From Undaria pinnatifida (lineage: Eukaryota; Sar; Phaeophyceae; Laminariales; Alariaceae), in assembly GCA_012845835.1 (NCBI GenBank), contig JABAKD010000002.1:11382120-11446119 (forward strand): a stretch of DNA of 64,000 nucleotides, written 5' to 3'. The position numbers and the translations under genes were made by a program. The notes under the pieces were generated by a model. The model searched no databases and was not told the DNA's origin. It saw only the letters and a list, made by a program, of their open reading frames with translations. Every line of letters begins with the position of its first letter. Position 1 is the stretch's first letter. Shown here one piece after another: positions 1 through 11,400 of the stretch.

Positions 1-204
1 TTAGTATTTCAACGATGTAGAGAAGGCTACTGCTGAAACGTATTTTGCCTGAGTGACGCCCGCCGCTTCCTTAGCCTCGTTTTTGAGTGGTGTCGTGCCG
101 AAGTCGGCCCTTGCGGGATCGGGATCTATCACCAAGCGGCGGAATTCGTCGTAGCTTACTTGGCCGTCTCCATCGATGTCGACCATCGAGATCATCATAT
201 CTAC
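1..204 (-). CDS. EF-hand gene, last exon (second EF-hand and tail)
   Basis: Begins VDMMISMVDIDGDGQVSYDE, close to the fourth EF-hand of calmodulin, followed by FRRLVIDPDP and a tail ending SLKY-stop. Acceptor is gctacag|gtag. Decayed copies of its 5' boundary lie at about 430-500 and 890-950. Confidence 0.8.
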   Translation of the reverse strand, partial: VDMMISMVDIDGDGQVSYDEFRRLVIDPDPARADFGTTPLKNEAKEAAGVTQAKYVSAVAFSTSLKY

Positions 205-1215
205 CTGTAGCGACATCATATCGCATGAACGAAGCGTAACATACGACGCCGACGGAAAGCCTTGGTGCGTTGGGGGAGAATACAAAAGAGGCGATGGTTT
301 GATACGGCAGCCATAACCTATGAGCTAAGCGGTAACACATGGCCATTGTGGTGGAAAGCCTTAGTGCGCGGAACTAAAAAAAAGTGGTAGAGCGGTCATA
401 ATGTACTCTACCCGTCGACCACTGAGATTATCCTGTCTACCCGTTGTCGACCATTGAGATAGATCACCGCGTCTACCTGTCGCGACATCGTCACAAGAAC
501 GCAACTCGATGAAATCGATGAGCAGTGAAAACGTTGAACGCTCTCCGCCGTAAAATGAAGGCACATGCCGGGGGAGGAGGAGGGACGACACCTGTGATCG
601 CGACTTGTCCAGAAGATGGAAAGAGAACTAAGATTTTAAAAGGAAAAAAAAATAACGAAGCGTACGACCGTGGTGGAAAGCCTTCGTGCGTTGAATGAAA
701 GTAGGCGACGGTGTTGCATCATGTGTCAGAATATATTTATTAATGTCGACCATCGAAAATTTCATATTCCGAAGTACCTACCTGTCGTGACAAGCGTAGT
801 CTACGATGGTGGTGGCAAGCGTTAGCGAGCTGAACGAAAAGAAGCACTGGTACAGCAGTCATGATGTATTCTTACTATCAACCATCGAATATCGTCATAC
901 CTCGTGTCGACCTGTCGCGACATCATCACAAGAACGAAATTCAATGAAAATCGATGACCAGTGGAAAGCCTCAGTGCGTTGACCGAAAATGCACAGAAAA
1001 CGAACACTTCTACGATAAAACGTACATGCACGACAGTGTTACTGCCTCAAGTATCCAAGCACAACTGAAATGCGGTGCATACCTCGTCGTCCGTGATGAG
1101 CTCTCCCATGCAGATGAGGATATGCCTAATCTCGGCCGCCCCAATGTGCAGGTTGTGATCAAGGTCCAGAAACTTGAACGCGGCCGATATCTCCTCGTCG
1201 GAAAACTCTGTTGAC
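1..1215 (-). CDS. EF-hand (calmodulin-like) protein gene, 3' part
   Basis: Two phase-compatible exons, 1215..1083 and 204..1, join to give two consecutive EF-hands. The first has the loop DLDHNLHIGAAE and the second the canonical loop DIDGDGQVSYDE. The intervening helix (MGELITDDE/VDMMISMV) falls exactly across the splice junction, as in calmodulin. Donor is gacgag|gtatgc and acceptor gctacag|gtagat, phase 0. The frame ends in TAA at 3..1, after a 40-residue tail of no known domain; a splice donor before this stop cannot be excluded. The upstream exon must end in phase 2 and was not found, so the N-terminus is unknown. EF-hands bind Ca2+; this protein is presumably a calcium sensor. The upstream C2 gene ends in its own stop at 2330, so this is treated as a separate gene on the same strand. 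Confidence 0.8.
205..1082 (-). repeat. EF-hand gene intron with tandem decayed exon-boundary copies
   Basis: The motif ggaaagccttagtgcg recurs in direct orientation near 259, 354, 674, 808 and 962. The real acceptor region (gatgtcgctacaggtaga) has degenerate copies near 480 (cgtctacctgtcgcgacatc on the plus strand) and near 907 (gtcgacctgtcgcgacatca). Spacing is irregular, about 95-320 bp. A family A element lies at about 535-605. Confidence 0.7.
1083..1215 (-). CDS. EF-hand gene, penultimate recognised exon (first EF-hand)
   Basis: The exon reads STEFSDEEISAAFKFLDLD and then the EF loop, ending at ELITDDE. Loop position 1 is Asp and position 12 is Glu, so both chelating ends are present. 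Acceptor is tctcag|g (enters in phase 2), donor gag|gtatgc (phase 0). Confidence 0.8.
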
Positions 1216-1789
1216 CTGAGAGGTTTGAAACCGTTTTGGGTGCCGATAGACGATGGAAAGAAAACAAGCCAGTTGAAAAGTCTATATCTACACCAGATAG
1301 GTAGTCTTGAGGGATTGAAATAAATTAGATAATTGGTTCGGGCACAAGTTTCCTTTCTCGTGTCCCTTGATTTTATCTTGTTTCTGATGTTGTTTTTATG
1401 CGTGATCGACGTGGAAGCTCATGTTGAACATTGCCGGACGGCAATAATAATAACAATACCTACTTCAACTAGATGAGATATACTCAATGTGTATGGGTGC
1501 CTCACCTAAACAACGCCTCTCCACGTTGACAAGCGAATGCCCCAGCGTTTAAAATTTCTAGGGGTTAGAACCGGCCGCTTCGCTCCAACGGTAGAGCGAC
1601 CATAATTTGGTTTTTGACCTACTATCTAAACGAAATACGAAAATTTTGCGGTGCGGGAATAGTAGGGCCTAGGTTATCATGCAGGTGCCTCACCTCAATA
1701 ACGCCTCTCCCCCTTGATAAGCGACTATCTCTCCACCCTCCCCTCCTTCCGTCACCACCTCACTCTTTTCCTCGCCGCTCGGTGCATCC

Positions 1790-2329
1790 AAATAACCCTG
1801 ACAGGATTGATAACGTTTGAAGAAAAGTGTTTGCTACTATCCTAGCATCCCAGATCCTGTTCACGCTTGAGGCAAAGCATTGCTTGCCATCCGAATGACC
1901 CTAACAACATAACGATGCAACGTGTTGGTTACGACGCAAATAACCTTAACAGTATTAAACGTTTGAGATGTAGCACTGGTTACGATCCAAACCTGATAGC
2001 CTTGTTAACGTTTCAAGACAAGGCGTTAATACTTTCGAACCGCCTCGCTATCGTTTCAAGTATTAACGATTGAGACAGAGCTTTGGTTACCATCTAAGCA
2101 ACCCTGATAGCCGTGTTAGCGTTTGAGATAAAGGGTTGGTTACGACCCACATGATGCTGATAGCGTTGAAGCTTTGGTTATGGTCCAAGTAACCCTGACA
2201 AGTGTTACCGTTTAAGAGGAAAATCGTTTTTTATTACCAAAATAACCCTGACATTGTCAACGTTTGAGGCAGAGCGTTGGGTACGAACGGAGTGACGTAA
2301 GAGACAGGGCGTTGGCTATTCCGCCGTAT
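1790..2329. repeat. Degenerate tandem array, about 60-bp unit
   Basis: Repeated units contain variants of ataaccctgacaacgtttga followed by ggcaaagcgttggttacga. About eight degenerate units are visible. The array lies between the stop of the C2 gene and the EF-hand exons. No exon is seen in 1216-1789, although a missing 5' EF-hand exon should lie somewhere between 1216 and the next gene. Confidence 0.65.
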
Positions 2330-2488
2330 TCAACACAAACAGAGGCAACACCACCGAAACCACAACATCATGGCGGCCACGGCAAATGCGAGAAGGCTTG
2401 CGATGAAATATGTCCCACTATTGGTAGTTAGCGCAAGCTCGTCCGCTCCTGTATGCCCCAGGTTTTTGGAGATCGGTTTAGCATAGGT
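2330..2488 (-). CDS. C2 gene, last exon: C-terminal membrane anchor
   Basis: Enters in phase 0, matching the preceding exon, and encodes 52 residues before TGA. It starts TYAKPISKNLGHTGADELAL. A hydrophobic helix follows (YFIASLLAFAVAAMMLWF), then a short Arg/Trp/Cys-rich tail. This is a classic single C-terminal transmembrane anchor, as in ferlins. The acceptor ttgagag|acc is weaker than the others here. Part of the plus strand is also open, but the phase match and protein logic favour the minus strand. Confidence 0.7.
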   Translation of the reverse strand, partial: TYAKPISKNLGHTGADELALTTNSGTYFIASLLAFAVAAMMLWFRWCCLCLC

Positions 2489-5400
2489 CTCTCAATCAAT
2501 GTTGACGCGACAGGAACATAGAGAAGAAGTCAAGCAGACGAATGAACAGACAGATAGACAATGAATAGAGTAATTAAGCAGTGGAAGCCTGTACGCACCT
2601 CGCAATTGAGAGGCTTGTGGGTAGTATAAGCCAAGAAACGGCTTCGCGCTATGCTCTCGTCCTTTCCTCACTCCAATATTGCCCACGTCGGTCAGATATG
2701 ATTCCTATTGATCCATAGATGATGTATTTCCTTAAGGGCAGACAGATCCCTGATCTACATGATCTGCATGCTTATAGATAATGTTGCAGGGTCAGTGGCG
2801 GACGATCTGCATGGTCTAGCGCATGTTTCCCTGCCTGGGTCTGTACTGCACAGATTCTGCACGACATATCACAACGACAGGTACATGATCTATATGATAT
2901 ATATGATATATATGATATATATGAACTAGATCGTGATCTGCCTGATGTGTCGAAGATTCCGTGGAACATTCCGAAGACGTTCAGGTCAAACATACAATCT
3001 AGATAACCCAGATTGCGAGCTGTAAAATGTGTGGAATGTTCTGATGATGGTCCAGATCGAACATATTATCTTGATGACCTTGTCATAGATCCTGATCTAT
3101 GTCGACGTGTGGAATGTTCCGATGATCGTGCAGACTGAATATAGTGATCTAGATGAACTATATCGCGACCTATTCGATGTGTAGAAACGTTCCAATTATC
3201 GTCCAGGTCGAAAATATTGTCCTCACCTTGAGGTTCTCGCGGAGGGAGTCGTCGAAGCTGTCAACTCCCGGTTGGTACTGTGGGTACGCCACACCGACGG
3301 GCCCCTCGAAACTAAACACGCAATGGATTTCTCCAGCCGGTTTAGGAGGGCCCGGCCCGGAGGAAGCAGTGAGCTGCACCCAAGTGTCCATCGTACCTGC
3401 GTGCATGTGGCGTGGCCAGACAGAGAAGGTTTACGTCGAAGAGTGCAGGGTTTAACCGTTTTAGGGCTGCACAAATTATCCTATACTAATTACAAGTAGT
3501 TTTCTCCAAAGACGTGGGTGGTGTTCGAAAGAGTTAATCCATATACTGCTGTCAAATAAGCCTCCACGTTACGTCGTTTGAGCCTGCGTGCATGTGGCGT
3601 GGTCAGACCAAAAACAAAATGCGTTGCCAGGAGTTAGTATTACAAATACTTGATAATCGGCGGGGCCTTTTTTCCGAAGACACGCAACAAAAAGAGAATA
3701 CGACATCACCCTCCTCAAAAGGTTCGAATGAAAAAAACTAACCCGGAGCGTTGTGATCATAGGATGAATTAAGAAAACACCTTTTTTTCTGTAGTTGCGA
3801 TCACAGGGTGATTTTAAGGAAATGTTTTTAATATTTGTATCAACTTGGTTTTAGAGCACCACCCCCCCAGTCGAACGAAAACGAAACGTCAACAACATTT
3901 TGCTCTTGTCTGCTGTCGTCTTTTCTCCTGATCGTGTACTGTTTCTAGATGTTAACTAAAAGAGAGGGCGCTTTAAAAGGTGCGCGGAAAATGAAGATCC
4001 AATCGATGTTAGAGGTCGACAGACTTCCCTAGGCAGCACGGCCGCACGAAATTGTCACCAGGCGCAGTTCGTCTTCCCGAGAGGATGGCAATATTCATGC
4101 ACCAAGCCCGTTTGCCGGCGGCGTGTCCACCTATATTTCGACGGTACGTTCATTTCAGGACCGTTCCTTACGAACACCAAAAAATCTCAGGAATCGTGAC
4201 AAAAAAAAACGTTGCATTTTGGCGAAACGTGATATTTGGAATCCGGACTTCAAGTGGTGTTGACATTTTCCACAAAAAATGATGTCAAGATTCCTGACAA
4301 AAAAAAAAGTTTTTTTTTTTTTTGAAACGTGACCACCCAGAATTTCAAAATGTCTGAAATCGTGACTTTTTGTCAGCATTCGTGTTTCTTTTGCGTTCGT
4401 TAGGACGACGATTGTTATTGTCATTTTCCACCCACCCATATCATTTCGAGGATCGACTCGGAGAAAGTATGAGGACCGCTTGGTATTAATAATAATGTAA
4501 CAAGAGTGCTTACACGTATGCCCATAGTGGTATCAGGTGGACGGTAACTACCCCCCCCGGTCGACGCACCAACGAACCTCCTTTCTCGCCGTAATCCATC
4601 CACTACTACAATGAACGTCTTTATATCACCCTGTGAACCTGGGCACTAGCTAGCACCACTGAGGGGAGTCGCCGACTTATATCCTTCATAGGGACATAAA
4701 AAAACCGTAACACGCGCGATCGGAGCATGACACACATCTTGCAAATATGAGGTTCGACTAAATGCTCCACCTCACAGCGGTTGTGCATTTTTACTTTTTT
4801 TTGAATGAAAAAATACACCCTACACTACTTCCATGGTAATATCAAGTACTTTGTCCGAAAAACGCGTGTGAAGCTAGTTCTACAGGGGGTAACCTTTCGT
4901 CGAAGCATAACGGTATGCTAATGGCGCTGAAGATGTTTTCTCATGGATGGTCACACAGTAAAGATGAGACAGAGTGGGGAAATACGAGCTCACCCCGCTT
5001 GAAAACTGGTAGGAGGCTACACTGCGCGTTTCCGATGAGCTGGTCGGTTTCCATCATGTCGTGGTTGAAGCACTCCAGCCAGATCGTGTACTGATCCACG
5101 ATATCCATTTCCATCGTCTTAGCGAAATGGCACAGAGAAGGTGGGTCACAAAAAAAATATGTCAGAAGACGGCAGTTTTGGGCACGAACAGGGGATGAAA
5201 AAATGTATGAATTTGGGGCAGGAGGGCTACACTTTCATTTCTACTGATCGACGACCCGCAACGCTTTCCGTGGTTCTGGATGGTGTTGTGAAACATAAAA
5301 CATCATCGTACAGTATACCAATCAAAATCAAAATAGATTTTGTCTACTAACCGACCTTGTCCTTTTCCATCGTGTGGACATGGTGCAGACGGAAGGACGC

Positions 5401-8400
5401 GGTTCAGAAGATAGTGATCAGAAACAGGATACGCAAAACGTATCATAAGTATATGGGGCAGGCCCGCTATGCTTTAAGTGCTCCCAGACGGTGTTGTGGA
5501 ATGTATCATCGTGAAAAATATCAATCAAAATCCACCTTAGGTGTGTACGGATCCACAATGGTCATTCCCATCGTCTCGACACTGGTACAGATGGTGGGTC
5601 ACAAACAGGATCAAACAAGCGTTCGCACCTGGGGCTGGAGCTTCAAGGCGGTGTTGTGAAGTATAAACGTATTGTCGCGAAACATAAACACGTTGTCGTA
5701 AATCGTATCGATCGAGTAAAATAACACACAGCATACGAGGTATGTGATCCAGTTCCCGTAAGTTCTTGTCTCCAAAAGAACGTTGTTTGTCGATTAAAAA
5801 AACAATTTTTGAAGGAAGCCATTTTCATCCCCCCTCTACACCCCCTGCATCGTCAGATGGACAACGGTACAGCGGTTCCTAGGTCGGCTCTAGGGGCTGA
5901 AATACGGCCTATGCATGTACCGGGGAAGCCTCGATTTCATTTATTTGGGGATTCTGGCTTCAAAGACCCCCGTCGGTTGGACGAACAGCCCCCGCACACT
6001 CAGACGGGGGGGCACTAGCAGCCTAAATTTTAGCGCGCGAGCGTCGCCTGCGTGCAAACTCCTGTAGTATACAAACCACCTACGCCATAACGGGATGATG
6101 ACCTTCACTGGCGTACGTATATTTCATTGGTATGCGCGCGTTGTCTCCTTCCCCAACGCTTTTTTTTTACAATCTAACGAGGTAGGTCTACTGTCTTTGG
6201 GCCACAATGGGCATTACGAGAAGAGCTATACTATTAATAGAGGTCCCCCAGAAATGGCGGTGGCGTGCCAATCCAATATGACCGCTTTTTTGGGGGAAAC
6301 TGCCCTGATCATTCCTGGTTATGAATGCAATTCCTCAGTCGTGTCAAGCGATTGTGACCGCCTTACATCGGAATACCGCCTTACTCAGACAGCCTTTTCG
6401 GGGGACCCCTACTGTATCGATACGGTAGGCTTACCTCATCCCATCTTGGATCCGTGCCCCCGTCTTTATCGACATTCGTTTTGCGGCTTAGCGACACCGC
6501 CTAAAAGTAGGAGACAGCGACGATTGATTGGAAAATTAGTTGGCGACAACAGAAGGAGGCGACAACAGTAGGAGGCGACAACAGTAGGCAACAAGAGTAG
6601 TAATAGCAGTAGGCGACAATGGTAGGTGAAAACAATAGGCGGCAACGGTACGTGGCAGCAGTAGCCGACAAAAGTAGGCGACAACAGTAGACGACAACAG
6701 TAGGCGACAACAGTAGGCGACAACAGTAGGCGAAAACGGTAGGCGAAGGTGACAACAGCAAGCGAGTATAGTAGGCGACAACAGGTGGCGACAATGGTAG
6801 GTGACAACAGTAGACGACAACATCAGGCGACATCAGTAGGCGACAACAGAAGACATGAACAGTAGGCGAAGGCGACAACAGTAGGGAAATGTACTAGGCG
6901 ACAGCAGTAGGCGACAGCAGCAGGCGACAACTGTAGACGATAACGGTCGGCAACTAAAGTAGGCGAGAGGGCATGCGGACCGGAGGCACCGACTTCAGGT
7001 GTTGGTGTTGCAATAATTGGTGTCACAACAAAACATGACAGAGCTTTGGGCTGCGAAAGCAACTGAGTTAAATCGACACACGACGCGTATGAAAATACGT
7101 GGAAGTGTGGTGAGCTAAAGCTTTATTTTTCCCCATCCGCCGGAGGATAAAAAAAACAAACAAAAAAAAGACAGAGCTGTGAATCGGCACGACTTAAGCC
7201 ACCGAATAATTGTTGCTCGGGCTAGTAGTCAGTTGTTTCCTGGAGGTGCCGACAATGGATTTCCATAAATGTAGGCGACAACAGTTGCAGAATCACGGGT
7301 GACAACGGTAGAAGGCGGGCGCGCAGAGAGGAAGCACTGACGTCAGGTATTGCAACGCTTGGCGTTAAACCACGCACGGATGGCGTGCATCCACGGGCGG
7401 ACAGGGCATTTCAACGATCAATCGTTGTGCGAATTACTGGCGTATACTAATTAGAAGGGGTGTGGTCCGGAATATTGAAGCGAGGGGGAGGGGGGGGGTT
7501 CTAACCTGCGGGTGTTCAGATTCCGTTGTGTATGTGAAGCCTGACGCTCGCCATATGTTTTGTCTTATATGATGCAAATTGGCGCGCAGTTTTTCTTCCC
7601 CATCTGCGTAGCCTGCTGCTGTTTCCAACATGACGCATGAACTCACATCGTTTAACCCTTTATCACTCCCAACACGAACGCACACGAATTACCAGCACTT
7701 CGTCCCCAAAATAAACATGAGTGCAGTTTTAAAGAGCGTAACGCCGATTTGCACCTGGTTTCGTTGCAAGGGATTTCTTGACGCCTCTGAGACTTGAGAC
7801 GAAAAAGTTTACCGAAAAAACTGCCGATTACAGCATCGGCCACATGAAGCAATCCTATCAATAGCTGGTGGTTTAGTATTAGTAGCACATGTGTATGTGT
7901 AGCAACGCAGGAAGCTATGATGGCTGTGAGGCAAGCGTGAGGCGTGACGATACTCGGACTACCTCAAGCTTCTCCTAAACGCTTGATTAGATCGCGCTCG
8001 TCGCTTTTTGGTCTGTATACTATATACTATAATCAATATATAATCAAGTCCCAAAAGGGTTGACAGTGATAGCTATTTTTGCCTCTAGTCCGTATTATTA
8101 TGACAGTTTCAAGTATATGCGGCCCAACCAAGCGCTAGCCATGGTAATGTTTCCTTAGCACGTGTTTTTATGGCGGTTTCGAATAAATGCAGCACAGCCA
8201 AGCGCTCGCCATAAACCTTTGTGTTGGTACGACATGACACGTAGTTTTTGTGACAGCTCCAAAATAAATTCGGCCCAACTCGGCGCTTTAATATGTTCGG
8301 TTTTATTCCATTCTTACCTTGCCGTCTACTTTGAGCACCAAGTATGGGTCCATTCGTCGGGCTGACGAGACCTCCCTTAATCCTCGCCCCGCCTCGCACA

Positions 8401-11400
8401 CAACCGTCAGCTTTCCGGCAGGCAGAAACAACTTCTTGACGTACAACTGTCCCGAGGGTTTACCATCGAGAACGAGCTCCAACTTTTTTTCCTGGCATCA
8501 TAGAGAAATATCAGCAGCGTTGACACTGTGGGCCGGAAGAGGGCGCGATGCGATAGGCACAGGTACCATCGAGGCACAATTCTAACGCCCTTTCTTGGTG
8601 TCACACGCGGCTGTTATGTAGCAGCATTGGCATTGTGGAGAACGGAGGGGCGATAGGTGCCGAATTCGTAGCATACCGTACAATGACGTGCTCCGGAGCG
8701 AGGGCTCAGTGATAGCACGCGTAGTGACATGCCACGCTTTGAGACCGGCAATAGCAGCTCTTTGCAATACAGAACGCGCCCGCTATTAGTAGCAACGTCA
8801 ATTTGGCGTCGAGGGGACAATCTCTGCCGATTTGACTTGTGTATAGGATTGAGTACGGCACCCAACCCTGAGCAACGTTTCTTTGTGTCAATTTTCTTAT
8901 TTTATCGTGAGAAAAAAAACTCATGTTCTTAGCCTCATCTTCTTACAGTCGAGTTTCTTTACGGGCGGGCGCCCTCTGTGTGTTGATTTAACTATGTTTT
9001 TTTCCGGTAGAAGCTACGGCACAACGGGTTATCCCGTACGGCACGACCGGTATTTATGCACCTTTGTAAGGTACATTGGGAGATTGTGTGCCTTAAGGCA
9101 CAATGGGTTATTCCGTACCAAGTACCTTTGTAGGGCGTAATGGCCCATACGGCACGACGGGTTATCTTGTATCTTTGTTGGGTTAATACGTACCTTTGTA
9201 CCGCCCAATGGGCTGTTCCGCACCTTTGTCCGGCACAACGGGTTGCTAGGCACCTTCGTACGACGCAAAACGAGTTAGTATATACGACTGCTTCTACGAT
9301 AGCCTCCCCCTAAAACCAGCGATATCCGTTAACGAACGCTTCATGGCTGCTCGACACGAGGAAGGATGCTATCCAAACGATAGCTTCACCTATTTTCTTG
9401 TTTGCAACAAACTATCGAACGATGGCGTCGGGGTTGCAAACGGCACCGTAATTCAGGAGATACGCCCGGGCGCTGGTTTCAAAGCCGGCGATTTCGCCAA
9501 AGAAATGTTGGAGGGGCTGCCGTAGAACGACTCATACCTTTTTACGGCGCAACGGGATATCGTGTACCTTCGGTTGGTGGAGTGGGGTGCCCATGGCCTG
9601 AAGGACGCTGATCGTTGTCGATCCCAGGTTGGGGTCGGTTCCTAGCTCTTCACTTCGAACTCTGATAAAGACCGGGGATCGTCAGAACGTTGATAAGAGA
9701 GTGGCTGGTACTGCCGGGAACTGTTCGTGATCGGTTGCATTGCACAGACACAAGGGTTGCCAGTCGCGATAGGCTGTCACGCGACCGGTCATTTTAGACG
9801 CTATCCCATGGCCTGAATGACGCCGACCGCTGTCGACGCCAGGCCGGCGTCGGTTTTTAGCTCTTCACTTCAACCTCTGGAGACAAGAGAGCGGGTATCG
9901 CCAGAACACGATCGGTTGCATAGGCACATGAATTTCCGTAAACGATGACCTGTTACGCGGGCAGTCACCCAAGGCGCTACTTCCAGACAATGTGGAAGTC
10001 GTTAGTGAGCAAAAATTCGATGAAAATAAACGAGCGTAAAAACTAAAAAGTAGGAATGCTCAATCCCATGCGAGATGAAAATGAAGGCATCCACCAGGGG
10101 GAAGAAGGGGAAACACCTGTGACCACGGCTTGCCCAGACGGTCGCTCGAGGTAAAACCTCTTACGGGTTGAGCTGGAGAGTAAAAGTGATGGTTGAAAAA
10201 AAAAGCGTAGAACCACAACTGAAACTTTCGGAGAGCGGTACGTGATGTGAGGGACCCTCGTGAAGGTTCACACTTAAACGGAATACTCACACATCGGTCA
10301 GGTTAAATCCCCGCTCATGATAAATATTTGTCATGGAGGGCAACTAGACCTCTGGCAGCTATGATCTGCATGATCTATGTATCATGTTGCCGTGTGGAAG
10401 CGGTACGATCGCCATGATCTAGCACATATTTCCTGGGCTGCATCTGTATTGCATAGTTCTATTTTTAAACAAAAATATCGTATCGACAGATGTAGGATGT
10501 AGATGTGGTATAGGTCGTGATCTGTCTTATGCGTTGAACTTTTTCATGCAAGAAATCAGCGATCGAGAGATGTAGTGCAAGAACACGTATCGACACTGCT
10601 GCAGCAACGCTGTGCTCGGGCTTGCTTGAGTCTTAACTGTAGATGAAGGTCGACTTGTTTTCGAGTCTTCCTGCAAACGAACGTCGACTCGTTTTGCGTC
10701 TCACTGTACTTACTGCAGATGGAGGTCGTTGGTCCAGTTCTCCTTGTCGATCCACATGACGATATCTTCCTCCCTGAAAAACGGTGTGCTTCCCCCACCC
10801 GTCACGACGCGGCTGCGCTTTTGGTACCTGAAGATCACGATCACACAAGAGTGGACAAGGACCACACAAAATTCATGGGGTGACATACAAGATGAATGAT
10901 AGCTATACAGACCCTTTTACATGTTTTTTCGGTGAAACGTTGGTTAGTATATGCCTGGTAGTCGACGAGCACAAAAAGCTGAAAAGTGGGAATGTTGAAC
11001 CCTATGCGAGATAAAAAGGGAGGCATTTACCGGAGGGGAGAAGGGAAGACGCCCGTGACCATGACCTTGTCCAGAAGGTCGTTGAGCGTAAAATCTCGTA
11101 CGAATTGAGCTGGAGAGTCAAATTGATGACAAAACAAAAATAAAAGAACAAGTTATTCGTAAGGGGGATTACTTTATTGTTACTTTGGGATCAGGCGTTC
11201 AGGTCTAATTGGTACGTGGTCGTATCTTCCATGTCCGAAGTCTTTGCATTCTGGATTTTCCTTTATGTGCGGATGGTATGATTGAAACAAGCTCTACCAT
11301 GCCTTTCCGTCGAAAATGAAAATTCAAGAATATCGTGAAGTAGTATGAATGAATCAAACTTCACCACCCCCCATATATATGCGTCATTGTCAGATGACAA

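Larger units (their letters stand above)
8492..10713. other. C2 gene intron(s), one exon missing
   Basis: A phase 2 to 0 exon encoding the middle of the second C2 domain should lie here but was not recognised. The stretch holds a minisatellite at 9000-9260, a family G element at 9286-9533, a 215-bp direct duplication (about 9590-9680 and 9805-9890, landmark cccatggcctgaa), a family A element at 10050-10200 and a family C element at 10360-10530. Confidence 0.5.

Noticed and set aside
1565-1640. tRNA gene
   Set aside because: ctccaacggtagagcg resembles part of a D-arm, but there is no B box or acceptor pairing.
1083-3396. EF-hand exons as the C-terminus of the C2 protein
   Set aside because: The exon ending at 3227 leaves in phase 0 while the EF-hand exon enters in phase 2. 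A phase-0 exon with a membrane anchor and stop at 2488..2330 fits instead. An unseen bridging exon cannot be fully excluded.
6095-6571. 158-codon plus-strand open frame
   Set aside because: No domain, no matched splice sites, and it runs into the minisatellite at 6540.
6540-6960. CRISPR array
   Set aside because: Short unit of 12-13 bp with no unique spacers, in a eukaryotic intron; it is a minisatellite.
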